Assembly (NCBI GenBank): GCA_004026145.2
Contig: CP034976.1
Span: 10,768,469-10,832,468 of the forward strand
Direction: 5' to 3'
Source: Takifugu bimaculatus
Taxonomy: Eukaryota > Chordata > Actinopteri > Tetraodontiformes > Tetraodontidae
Length of the DNA stretch: 64,000 nt
This document shows positions 11,293 through 20,700 of the stretch, piece by piece. How positions within the stretch are numbered: the first letter of the stretch is position 1; each line of letters begins with the position of its first letter. Under the pieces are notes generated by a model. That model ran no database searches. It was not told where the DNA came from and saw only the letters and a list, made by a program, of their open reading frames with translations. The translations under genes and the position numbers were made by a program.

Positions 11293-11919
11293 ACACACAC
11301 ACACACACACACACGGTGGTGATGCGGTGGTTTTGAGGAATACTCACTTGAGTTGTCAAAGGGGATCTGTCTGCAGCTGTCAGGGAGACCGGGCCAGGGG
11401 CAGTAATACACGGCACCAGCCTCCACAATGCCCGGCTGAGAGGTGTTTGCCTTGGGAGCCCCCACCAAGACACTGATTCTGGTGAGGGGGGAAACGAAGA
11501 ACCAGATAACAAAAGTGCGCGCAAAAGGATCACGCAAACTCTGACTCAATCACACACATCTCTCTCTCTCTCTTTTCTCACAATTGTTTTTAAAATGCAA
11601 CATGTGTTCTTAAAGATGTAAAAATGAGTAATTTCTTTGCATTTTTATTCAAGTTGCTTTTAGACAGATATTAACAAACTCAATGGAAACCCTGGAAGCC
11701 TGAGGCTGATGCTGCCACTCACGTGTTCCGGTCCGTAGACGCTTGATAAAAGTCTACAGAATAACCGAAATAACTTCCATCTGGTCCCCTGTAACGCGTG
11801 GGATGCTCCGCGTAAATGTTAAAACTCCAGACTCCGTTTGGCGCCGTCCAAAACACCGACAACAGAGCGAGAATAAACATCCCAGCGGAGGAAACGCAGT
11901 CCCACACACAACGCTCCAT
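1754..11919 (-). CDS. itga8: integrin alpha-8-like, 5' part (exons 1-12 of a longer gene)
   Basis: Integrin alpha chains pair with a beta chain (alpha-8 with beta-1) at the plasma membrane and bind RGD ligands such as nephronectin and fibronectin. Twelve exons join in one frame into 397 complete codons: 11723-11919, 11348-11478, 9225-9325, 9028-9151, 6923-6984, 6515-6560, 4812-4937, 4552-4596, 3134-3177, 2150-2206, 2024-2076, 1754-1959. They encode a signal peptide, the mature start FNIYAEHP, and FG-GAP blades with SVLVGAPKANTSQPG, CAPLYHWRT, GGPGSFYWQG, DDSYLGYSVAVGEFTGDS and the calcium loops DLNGDGTDD and DLNQDGYN. Alpha-8 is preferred over alpha-V or alpha-5 because of GAVYYCPWP, EKDPVGTCYVAVQNFSAYAEYSPC and the block before DDSYLG. 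The start is the ATG at 11919; an in-frame TTG at 11925 is not needed. The remaining blades, legs, membrane segment and tail lie left of position 1. The mindy3 neighbour supports the itga8 assignment. Confidence 0.93.
2024..2076 (-). CDS. itga8: itga8 exon 11
   Basis: Acceptor GCAG|ATGGCC, donor ACGG|GTAAGT. Codes MASYFGYSLAVADLNGDG, the start of a calcium-binding loop completed by exon 12. Confidence 0.9.
2150..2206 (-). CDS. itga8: itga8 exon 10
   Basis: Acceptor TCAG|GTGGC, donor CAG|GTAGGA. Codes VAMINSTNMTFIQNFTGEQ, with the NFTGEQ motif conserved in RGD-binding alpha subunits and an N-glycosylation sequon (NFT). Confidence 0.9.
3134..3177 (-). CDS. itga8: itga8 exon 9
   Basis: A 44-base exon, acceptor CTAG|AACTA, donor TAC|GTAAGT. 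Codes ELIAGVPRGAQNFGY. A dinucleotide repeat lies about 29 bases upstream of the acceptor. Confidence 0.9.
3206..3245. repeat. (TG)20 microsatellite
   Basis: Perfect TG tract in itga8 intron 8, starting 29 bases upstream (in transcript sense) of the exon 9 boundary; it reads CA in the transcript. Confidence 0.98.
4291..4471. repeat. (GAGACA)n hexanucleotide repeat with GACA/GAGA variants
   Basis: About 180 bases, beginning with near-perfect GAGACA units and degenerating into interspersed GACAGA and GACA units. In the itga8 transcript it reads UGUCUC/UCUCUG, a pyrimidine-rich tract in intron 8 about 80 bases past exon 8. Confidence 0.95.
4552..4596 (-). CDS. itga8: itga8 exon 8
   Basis: A 45-base exon, acceptor CTAG|GTTAC, donor CAAG|GTGAGA. 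Codes YSVAVGEFTGDSEQ. A (TCTCTG)n repeat on the transcribed strand begins about 80 bases past the donor. Confidence 0.9.
4812..4937 (-). CDS. itga8: itga8 exon 7
   Basis: Acceptor GCAG|GTCAGG, donor CTCG|GTGAGT. Codes residues 221-263 from GQVMTAGVAQIL to HDDSYLG. Length and the segment before DDSYLG fit alpha-8 better than alpha-V. Confidence 0.9.
5181..5259. repeat. (CA)39 microsatellite
   Basis: Uninterrupted CA tract of about 79 bases in itga8 intron 6, among the longest in the window. Confidence 0.98.
6515..6560 (-). CDS. itga8: itga8 exon 6
   Basis: A 46-base exon, acceptor CCAG|GAAGG, donor CAAG|GTAACC. Codes EGTLVVGGPGSFYWQ, the blade-3 FG-GAP core. Confidence 0.92.
6923..6984 (-). 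CDS. itga8: itga8 exon 5
   Basis: Acceptor TTTTAG|ACGAC, donor AAG|GTGAGG. Codes NDPDPEGQGFCQAGFSVDFT, the conserved cysteine loop before blade 3. Confidence 0.9.
7585..8754 (+). mobile_element. decayed L2/Maui-type LINE, 3' end (antisense in itga8 intron 4)
   Basis: Translated across frame breaks, 7595-7720 resembles the reverse-transcriptase core of fish non-LTR elements: a GVP..SILGP-like stretch, then LYMLPLGG, then IIRRYGISCH. The YADD-box position reads NADA (7704-7715), so a catalytic Asp codon is lost. Near 8040-8160 a second block resembles the C-terminal part of such ORFs (SHHGP, WNSLLENLRAPE, FKKKLDS). A GCACTTTGTG...GAAAAGTGCC tail followed by TTGA/GATT-like short repeats (8700-8754) looks like the 3' end. 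Frameshifts and stops make it inactive. Family assignment is from memory of fish LINE consensus; boundaries are approximate. Confidence 0.72.
9028..9151 (-). CDS. itga8: itga8 exon 4
   Basis: Acceptor GCAG|GCATGC, donor CCA|GTGAGT. Codes ACAPLYHWRTVK, DPVGTCYVAVQNFSAYAEYS and PCRT; the cysteines fit propeller disulfides of RGD-binding alpha chains. Confidence 0.93.
9225..9325 (-). CDS. itga8: itga8 exon 3
   Basis: Acceptor CCAG|ATAAC, donor GTG|GTGGGT, ends in phase 0. Codes residues 110-143 with LNGTREPLEFKSHQWFGASV and HKGKVV, typical of alpha-8. Confidence 0.9.
9555..9639. repeat. (CA)n microsatellite with CGCA interruptions
   Basis: CA tract broken by a few CG steps, in itga8 intron 2. 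Confidence 0.97.
11262..11313. repeat. (CA)n microsatellite, one GACA interruption
   Basis: Reads (UG)n in the itga8 transcript, starting about 35 bases past the exon 2 donor. Confidence 0.97.
11348..11478 (-). CDS. itga8: itga8 exon 2 (blade 1)
   Basis: Acceptor CAG|AATC, donor CAA|GTGAGT. Codes ISVLVGAPKANTSQPG and GAVYYCPWP, the integrin alpha blade-1 signature. A (CA)n run lies about 35 bases downstream of the donor. Confidence 0.93.
11723..11919 (-). CDS. itga8: itga8 exon 1 (signal peptide, start codon)
   Basis: Codes residues 1-66, last codon split after two bases. A hydrophobic signal peptide (core MFILALLSVFW) precedes the mature N-terminus FNIYAEHP; GSYFGYSVDFYQ opens propeller blade 1. 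Donor AC|GTGAGT. Confidence 0.9.
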
Positions 11920-11996
11920 CCCCAAAGAACAACCAGCTGCGCACTATTTCACCCAAAATGAGAGGGAACACAACGAGAGAGAGAGAGAAAGAGGGG

Positions 11997-12036
<40 letters not shown>

Positions 12037-13580
12037 AGAGAGGGGGGGGGGGGGTGTGCAGGTGATGTAGGCTTGTCCAGAGTTAAGTCCCCCAGCTGTC
12101 ACTGGATCTCTGCGCTCCGCGGTTCTTTCCCCCCGAAAACGGCCTCTCGGTACCCCGAATCCAACCAGGTCAGTCCAGACTACAAGACCGCGCCTCTGCC
12201 TTCTGCACAAAACTTTACCCCCTGTACAGACACACACGCACAGACATCACAAGGCACACAGACCACATCTGAGGGGAGCTGCTCCCGCGCGTCATCGCTC
12301 CTTTTATGGCACACGGGGGATTTGAACAACCTTCTTAAATGAATCGCAGCCCAAGATCGTAAATGAAATCCCCTTCGCACTCGGTCCAGAGTACAGCTCA
12401 AGCGTCTTCCGTAATTAATAATTACTCCAGAAGCTTCATTATGATGGCGGCTTCTAACCGAACCCCCCGGAGCTGTCTAAGCCAGCGACCTCGCTGTTCC
12501 TCTCAACCTGCTCAGCCCTCAGCCGATATCTGGTCCTTATACATAAAAGAATATTGTATTTAAAAGCCGTTAAAAACTGGGGAAAGAGGAGCCCAGAACA
12601 CAACAGAGACCGCCAGAGCGCACCGTTACGCACCGAAGTACCGCAATGAAAGCGACTTGAGACTAATTGCCAATCCTTTTTAACTAACCATTGTCCGACA
12701 AATGGAGCTTTAGGTAGCACGTTGGTGATTACGGTTAACTTTAGATCCAGCATCTGGATGAGGTAAAGTCGCTGTGGAGCAACAATCAGCGCGGAGTGTT
12801 TCCTGTCAGCGGAGTTGATAAGAACCAGCTGAGAAGATAAAAACTCTTTTGAGAATTCTGAACTCTCAGATAGAGACGACACAGCCTGCGCTACCATCAA
12901 TATGTGCGTGTTTTCGTCATCATTTGATCTAAATACCGGTTCCTGAATCAGTGAAAGAAAGCCCGTGACTTTCGTTCGTCTCCCCACAAGCCAAGATTGT
13001 GCGCGCATGAGCTACGGAGCTGGTCTGGGCAGTTCTCAGCGGGTTCTGAACAAATCTAAGATGATCGGAGGAAAAACACGAGCGCACGAAATGTGATGTG
13101 TCCCACTTAGTGGAGGCAGGAGATGAGGCTGATGAAGCGAGATAGTAGGAAGATGAATTATGGATGCGCGTTTTTACGCACTTGGATCGATCCTCCACAC
13201 CGTATCCACGAAATTGTCTCAGATATTGTGATTTCGAGGTCGTATGAAGCGTTCCGTGGTCTGGATTCAATATTCCACCTGCACATCAGCCATCTTTTAC
13301 ACTTGATGCTCCCCCATTCTCTCTTGCTATTACCTACAAATAAGCAGCCAGATTAGAGCCACATCCTTTTCCCATTAGATAAATCCATTAGATACACAAC
13401 ATCAGGACCACATCTGTACACACTTAGTGAATTAAGAAATGTAAGTGGGGGCGCTACACAAAGAGTTTTCTACTAGACTTATTAAATATTTCCATTATGG
13501 AAGGATGAATGAACAAAGAGTTGGAGCACAGTTCAGTGTCGAGGAGGTCGGGAAGATCAGAGAACATCCACACCACGGCA
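11920..13580. other. intergenic: itga8 5' flank and mindy3 3' flank
   Basis: No coding exon recognised. It should hold the itga8 5' UTR and promoter (minus strand) just above 11919, including a (GA)n tract with a 13-G run (12002-12054). The rest to about 13580 appears unique. A TATA-like stretch may lie near 12540-12560 on the minus strand, but no transcription start can be assigned. Confidence 0.6.
12002..12054. repeat. (GA)n tract plus 13-G run
   Basis: GA dinucleotides (12002-12034), a GGGGAGAGAG link and a 13-G homopolymer (12042-12054). It lies 85-135 bases upstream of the itga8 ATG on the minus strand, so probably in its 5' UTR or core promoter, reading (CT)n and poly-C. Confidence 0.93.
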
Positions 13581-13601
13581 AGGTCTTCGAACAAAAAAGT
13601 G

Positions 13602-13607
13602 TTTATT
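13602..13607 (-). terminator. mindy3: probable mindy3 poly(A) signal
   Basis: AATAAA on the minus strand about 940 bases past the mindy3 stop, followed by a U-rich stretch. The 3' UTR would run from 14546 to about 13580. Confidence 0.5.
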
Positions 13608-14356
13608 TCAGAAACTTTCAGTGGCAATAAATACACAAGCACTTGTCTAGTCGCCTCCATGTGGTGCACGGAGCATGCACATGATACACCGTTTCTAAAG
13701 ATGGACAATGTGACTGCTCCCCGCGGGTGAAATCAGACCGCCGCCGTCTCCCTGGGGTGGTTCGGGCGGCGCTGGTCAAACTAAAAGCTCTCCTCCAAAA
13801 CTAAAAATAAAAGGTTCCTTCAAGTGTTTTAATTTAATGAGAGTTCAGTGCCATGGAAACAGAGAGAGGGCGAGACGTGACAGCTGAGCTTTAAGGAGCA
13901 TTTGATGATGGCGAGGATCTACCTCGTGGACCCAGACTGGGAGGACGTGGGGACATGTCCACCGTTCTGAACGTCAGTGGTGCCCAGACAAGGCACCGAA
14001 ACCAACTTCAACATGATGAAAACACTGAAGTTATTTAGCACTCTGTGCTTGGTCCCTTTACGCTGTAAACACTGAGAGTGTGTGTGTGTGTCTTGTCTTG
14101 TACGAAAAGCTTTGGTAGGTTTCTCCTTCAACACTCAGTTGTATTTCACAGCTGTACGTGCCAGTCAGAACGTAACCTGGTGACTGATCCGAACCAAACC
14201 GCCGTCTGCTGTAGCAGCAGCGCCGTTGCGGAAAGAGTACCGTGTAAACAAACAGTTGCTTGTATTTGTATCACCTTCCCGCACGGTTACAAGCCGCGGT
14301 GATGAGACGACGACCTCGATACAGGTGGGGTTTCATGAGGAATGTGTGATAAGGAC

Positions 14357-14474
14357 GGGGGGGGGGGTTTCGTTTAGCCCACGAGTGCGTGGGCGCGACT
14401 GGTTTTTCTGTCAACTGTACATGTGTCGGCCTTCATGAGCTGTCCTTCCAGGGTCAGCGTGCGGGGGGGGGGGG
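14357..14474. repeat. two G homopolymers in mindy3 3' UTR
   Basis: An 11-G run (14357-14367) and a 12-G run (14463-14474), about 95 bases apart; both read poly-C in the mindy3 3' UTR. Confidence 0.9.
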
Positions 14475-14546
14475 TGCCAGACAGAAGGTGTGTGCGTGTG
14501 TGTGGAGCAGAAGTGGCCCGTCCACATGGCCCAGAACGTGTCGGTG

Positions 14547-14694
14547 CTAGTTCAGCGACGGGGAGCGATCGGTGGACCAGAGCAGCTCGATGTACGGCCA
14601 CTTGGTCTGGAGGCAGCGCTTGACCGGAGTGTCGTCTGTGCGAACCATCGGGTCCTCGAAGCCTAGCACCAGAGCTGTGCCTTCCACGTACTCC

Positions 14695-14696
<2 letters not shown>
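14547..14696 (-). CDS. mindy3: mindy3 exon 15 (stop codon)
   Basis: Acceptor TTTTCAG|GTGGAG, preceded by a TG repeat in the transcript. Codes VEYVEGTALVLGFEDPMV, TDDTPVKRCLQTKWPYIELL and ends SPSLN plus TAG (14547-14549), the exact family C-terminus. Confidence 0.96.
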
Positions 14697-14730
<34 letters not shown>

Positions 14731-17700
14731 TGGCGTCAGTGCTTAGCGCTGTTGTCGATCGATCGCCTCTCATCCCGAGAGGTCAGAGGTCAGACTGGCG
14801 GGCCGGTCGCATGGTTACAGCCGACGCTCATGCTGAACCACCCACGCAGGCACACACCTATACCAGCTGCTGAGGACGCCGTTCTGTGCATCTGGTATCC
14901 TCATTATGGGTTTTGAGGATGGATCTGTCATTACAGCCTCATGTGTGGGTCGCTGCCCTTCCCATACCTGCACAATGTATGCCTTTTTTACTTTTCCGCT
15001 GGGATACTTGAGATGTCACTCGTGGATTTTCAGTTGGCCGTGTAGGAAAAAAGGCAGACTAGACGGAGTTGACAGATATCCCTTCAGAACTTTTTTTTTG
15101 CAGAGCCACTAATTACGTCCACTGACAATCATCTATCAATATCAGTCTGCTTAATGGCCCCGTCTTTGCCCATTTATCAAGGCTGGGCGGCTAAAAGTGC
15201 CCTTTGTGTTGAGATGTCCTGGATAAATAGGAAGCTAAGTCAGGACTTTTGGATGGATGGACAGACTATTAGGGCTCTCTATAGCTACCGTTTATTCTGG
15301 AGAAGCCTGCTGCGGCCACGGCTGCCACAGTGTGTACGCGCGTGTAAATGATTAGGGATTTTATGGAAGTCTAGAACTCAATAGGGAACCATCGCATGCT
15401 ATAACAGCCCCCAAAATGAGAAAGTGTTTCACCCGCTCGTTGTGGTTGGACTGTTTAAGACCGTTGTAGTGGTAGACGGGAAGCGAGTCTGGGATTCCTG
15501 AATCCTGAAAAACAGGCAGAGAGATGAGTGAAAAAACATACTGGCAGCAAAAATGTTCTCACAGAGATGAGAGAAAATCCCGACCCTTTCAAATCAACCC
15601 GTGTCTTAACGTTAAAGCCCTGGTCTTAAATGAATGACTGTTCATATTTGTCAACTGAAACAGGACAACAATGACACTGACAATCAGCCGAAACACTTCC
15701 CCTGACTCCGACCTGAAGGTGTGGACCGCTAATGTTCCGTCTGAGAGTGTGTCCAGGGTGAAACTCTAACCCTTACCCTGATCCCACGTGTGCCTGAGTG
15801 GGTGTGTGTGCGAGTGTGTGCGAGTGTGTCCAGTTTTGGCTAATGGTAGCCTAATTTCTTTGCGGCTCAGGGGGCCATTCCACCGCCAGGTCCCTGAAGC
15901 CCTGATCACTTTAACACAGCTTCTTTCTATCTCTCCCCTCTTCTGCTCTGCCTCATATAAAGAACCTTAACTGCTTTTTCAAAGCTTCTCTGTGATGCTC
16001 CAGATGCACGTACGCAGGACACATGCGCGAGCGCAAGATATATGGCAATTTGTCATGTGACCTACTTGATCAGGAAAAAACTCCAACAAGAATGGTCCCA
16101 GTAGAATTATGCCTAAACTCTCTGGATCCAGTTTGCTTTTCACCAGGTTCACAGCTGGGATAAAAACAAGAAAAGGAAAATATGTATTAGAAAAATGAGC
16201 GGAACAAACCAAAACTACTGACATCTGATGTCATAAAAACAATTTTTTTGTTTAAATTCTCTGGATCATTTTTGTAGATCACGCAATGTGGAGTGAGAGT
16301 GTGTTTTGGGGAGTGCACGGGTACTGTGGATCAACTAAATATATCTCTTACCAGACATTCCTATGTATTAGATCAGTGCTGTCATTATTGCACTATGATA
16401 AAAGATCCAGTCAGATTGTCCTTTTAAGGCTGTGGATAGAAGCAACGCTGTTTATACTGAGACATGCGGGAAAAGCCATGAGTCTTTCTACATCTGGTGA
16501 ATTTCCGAAGAGACGTGCGCCACCACAGCAGGCGGAGCAGAGCGTGACCGTCACCGAGCAACCACCTGGAGCCATTGAAGCCTGAGCTGTAGCAGGCACG
16601 GCACCTTCTAGCCAGCATTCACAGCATTGTCGAGGGAAACTATAGATGTGGCTCTATAAAGAGCTCAGTTTTAACAACAAGGTGATGATGATGGAGACCG
16701 GAAGAATCACTGGTTTGCTGTACAGGCGATGCTGTAGTCACTGGTGATGTCATCAATGGGACTACGCTTGTATGTAATTGATGTTTAAGTTGGTGTTCTA
16801 ACGCAGTCAGGTGATGGTTTTGGTCTGGACTGTTGCATGTATGCAACAACCATCTATATGCTGCAGAGCATTTGTGCAGAAGAAATAACATAACACAAAA
16901 AATTAATAAATGCTCAGAACTGTCACACAGAACCGGCTGAGCTGATGATTAGTTCATGTGATAATTATATATAGACCTGTCCAGTAATTCACCCAAACCC
17001 AAATATGAAAAAATCTCATTATCTCCCCACATTCAGCATTTTTTAGGTATTTGGGGGTAAAAAAAACGGGACCTCGTTTACACTGAAACTCCTAATCCAG
17101 ATTAGTGTTTTGGTATATGGGGAGAGTGATCCATCTGAGGGTCTGCAGAACGGATCAGTGGTTCTGTTCCTTCACCAGGCCGCTGGTTGCAGTGCGAGGG
17201 CTTACTGGTTCACACAGCAGAACGTGCTTCTGTTAGAAGCGGCTCTTTAAAGCATTTCCTCGCCTGCTCTTTCTTCCTGCCGTTAATGATCTCTCCCCGC
17301 GCCTCCGCCGCTCAGCTTTTATGGTGGGTTCTAGCGGGGTCTTACGTTAGAGCGGCCTTGCAGTGAAACCTGAGCAAGGGGCTGCTGACCTGGTGTGGCC
17401 ATGACACATTGGAGGAGTTACAACTTTAGAAGCTCTGCAGGTGCCCCCCACACACACACACACGCAGACACACACAACCTTGAACATGCACTTACTACTC
17501 AGGCTCTGAGACAAGGTCAAGGGCTTTCATTACATCCTCCAGTAGAGACTCTGGGATGAAGCCATTATCTGAAAGGAGCAAGGGAAGGAAAAGAATAGTG
17601 GTAAATTTGGATGCATCGCCAGACCCTATTGGAAACGTTGAATACTGTATGAAAAAGGCCACACATATGGTAACATAACTAAAACCCGCACGCCTTCGCC

Positions 17701-20700
17701 TACAGCTTGTCCTTTCTATCTGACCTACATTCCATGGCTGTGATGACTGCCTTACCTGCAAAAAGAGGCTTTAAATGCTCACATGTGTGTTCACCAGGAA
17801 GAAAATGTGTGTCCAGGCTTTTGCCTTCTCTCCACTTAAACATGGGTATGCGAGTCTGTGTGGCTAATGTTTAGACGCATACGAGGGGAAATAAAACTGT
17901 TGTGAGCGGCGAGGGCGGCGCTTCTTTCCAGGCGTCTGAATTCTGTCTTATCAGCACCAGATGTCAACCTCTCTCTGAATGACACCTGGGAATGTGACAG
18001 TGAGGAGAGACGCCCACAGAATCCACAAGGACAATTCACAGTATTAGAAAGAATAATATTAGAGTGTGGCTTGCCGGCTGTCTGGCTGTCACTTAAGTGT
18101 GTGTGTGAATGCGTCTGGCGCCTGTTTTCCACAACACAGGGAGCTAATTTGACTGTGCACAGCGCACGGACAGATTTATGGCCCTTATACGCAGCGCTCG
18201 ACTGCTCCTGGTTACAGCATGTGCAGATCTATACACTTCACAGTGCAAATGTGTCATCCAGAGGCTGTCCCCCTCCTGACTGATGAAGCCAGCTGTGGAT
18301 CCCACAGAGGTTTTTGTAGAGAAGAGGTGAGGAGAAATCACAGCTAGGATAAACAGCCAAAACTAGGATTTCCATGTTTGAGTTTCAAGAAGTGAAGTGA
18401 TGTCACGCAACAGAGACACGTCTACTGATCGGTAGAATGTTCTTTAGGAGATATTTGTTATGGCAACAGGCAAAACCACGTCATTTGGGAAATAGGACAA
18501 CATCCATATGGAAGTGCGGGAGATACTTCGCTAAATGTTGTTGCAACAGATCAGAGTCTGTAATGTTCACAGGCTCGTGTTTTATGTGACTCCTATCTCC
18601 TCATTCTTGCTTCACAATGTAAGAGACTGTGGCAGATGTTACCACTAAATACGGAATATTTATTCCCTTCCATGTCTCTTAGACCCCCATGAACATGCAA
18701 ACATCCTGAACTTTCACAAGGTTAAAAAAAAAAGTGAGATCATGGAATTTTTGTTCACTGAATCGTCGTTCTTCTTTAACTTTCTATGTCTACTGTCTCT
18801 TTCTGTCCTCCGCTTTACCCCAGCCTCCTAGAAGTGACAAGAGGGAAGGCAGGAGTGCAAAGGAGAGGGTAGAAGCTGGTTGACTCAGCTGTGAGATGCT
18901 GATCTTATGAACCAAAACAACAACACTGGAGATGAGCGCTGAGATACAGTCTGTTGTGCTGCCAGCAGAAGATAATAATCCAGACGAGAAACAAGAGAGA
19001 AGCAGTAAAGAGGTCGCAGGAGGTCAGAGCTGCATCTGCTTTACCAGGAAGAAAGAACGGGAAAGGCATCACAGCTAGCGTGCTCTGGGTGTGCACTACT
19101 ATTGGGATACAATTACAAACTAATTAAAGAACATCTGTGTGCCAGTTTTTTCATTTTGATGTGTACTAATGAGCAAATATGGCAATAAAAACATGTGTGT
19201 GGGGGGTGAACAGTGGAAAGTCTGAATCACTGGCAAAACAACAATAATGAGCACATCATATATAATATACACAAATGTTCATTACCTTCAGGATCAAATG
19301 ACTGGAAGACCCTCCTCGCCTGTTCTGTCGGAGATTCTGGACCTACCAGGCACATGTCCTAATGAGGGAGAGGCCCGGCAAGAAGAAACAGAAGGGAGAG
19401 GTAAATGAAGTGAGACACAGGAGGAGAAATCGAAGGAATACGGTAATTAACATCTTGATTTACTTACAGCTAACAGGCTGATTGTCTGTGACACGCTTTA
19501 GCAGCACTAATTTGTAACACACTGCGGTGAAGATATGCAGCCTCTACACAGTGCCGCCCACAGCAGCCATGTGTGGTGCACGGCTAATGGAGGCCTAACA
19601 TGTACTGTATGTTGGTGAGGGAGATACAGGCAAATTACAGAGTCCATCGTGTTACTGGCTCATCTGCTGATAACGTTCCCAATTTTATTGTAAGAAGGAA
19701 AAGTCTGTCTGCCTGAAACAAAAGGCTCTATGGATATCTGAGGGTGTGTTATCCTGACGTGGGCAAACATGTCAGACTTAGACTGTCATCCATGGTTTTA
19801 GGACCACAGTGGTGAGCTAAGATTGAGCCAAATCGCATTTTTGGGTGGACTGTTCCTGTAAAAGCCAATATGTGAGACCTGTATGTCTTTCTACTGAAGG
19901 GAACTATATATAAGTCAATGTTCGGCTAACATGCCTTTGTCCAGGTGGTGGACGGGTTTACTGGAAAAATATATACGTGAACAAAAGTTCCAAAAATGAA
20001 GCACAGACAGTATTCAGAGGCTTCTCGCTGTTCCTCAATATGAGAAAGGGAGAGAATCTGTTTTTGAGGACCAAGCGCTGGACGAAAAATGTTTTCAGAG
20101 AGCAAATTAGGTCCACTCATCTCCTTTAGCTGGCCTTTATTAAAGCTTAAGCCTCAGATCTCTCCGGGCTGCTACGGGCTTCATGGTCCGCTTATTACCC
20201 TCGTCGGGGCTTCTTTATGGAGGGAGGGAAAGGGGTGAGGGTTAAGGGAGGTCTGGGGGACAGCTCAAGCAGAGATGTCTCCCAGCTGCCAACTCTTCTG
20301 ATGCAAAGGAAAACAGGCAGGGGCGCTGCACTCCTGCAGAAAGTCCTGATGTCTTACCATCACCGACAGTAGATTTGTCATTAGCTGGACGTGTCTGTAG
20401 CTCACTTACAGAGTTGCTCATGGGTCACTGTGCTGTCCCGGGGGGAACAAAGCTCGACTCCTCAGTGGGTGGACAGAGTCTCAAGAAAAACTCACTAAAT
20501 GTGGGATGTACAGTAAAGTATGTGGCTTGAAAGATGAACCCTTAAGGACCGGCACTTCAAATTTAAAAACAGTGTTTTTGACCTTTGCAAACACATATTT
20601 TCCCCCCCAAGTGTTGAGAAGTTTAAATCAATCCTCGAGGACTACACAGTCCCATGGCTGGAAGGCCTTCGGTTTTGTCAACTGCTGCGTGCTTGAGGCA

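Noticed and set aside
11723..11925. itga8 start at 11925
   Set aside because: That codon is TTG; the ATG at 11919 gives a complete signal peptide.
19820..19870. TTTTTGGGTGGACTGTTCC, similar to ends of some fish repeats
   Set aside because: Too short and no partner end or target-site duplication was found, so no element is called.
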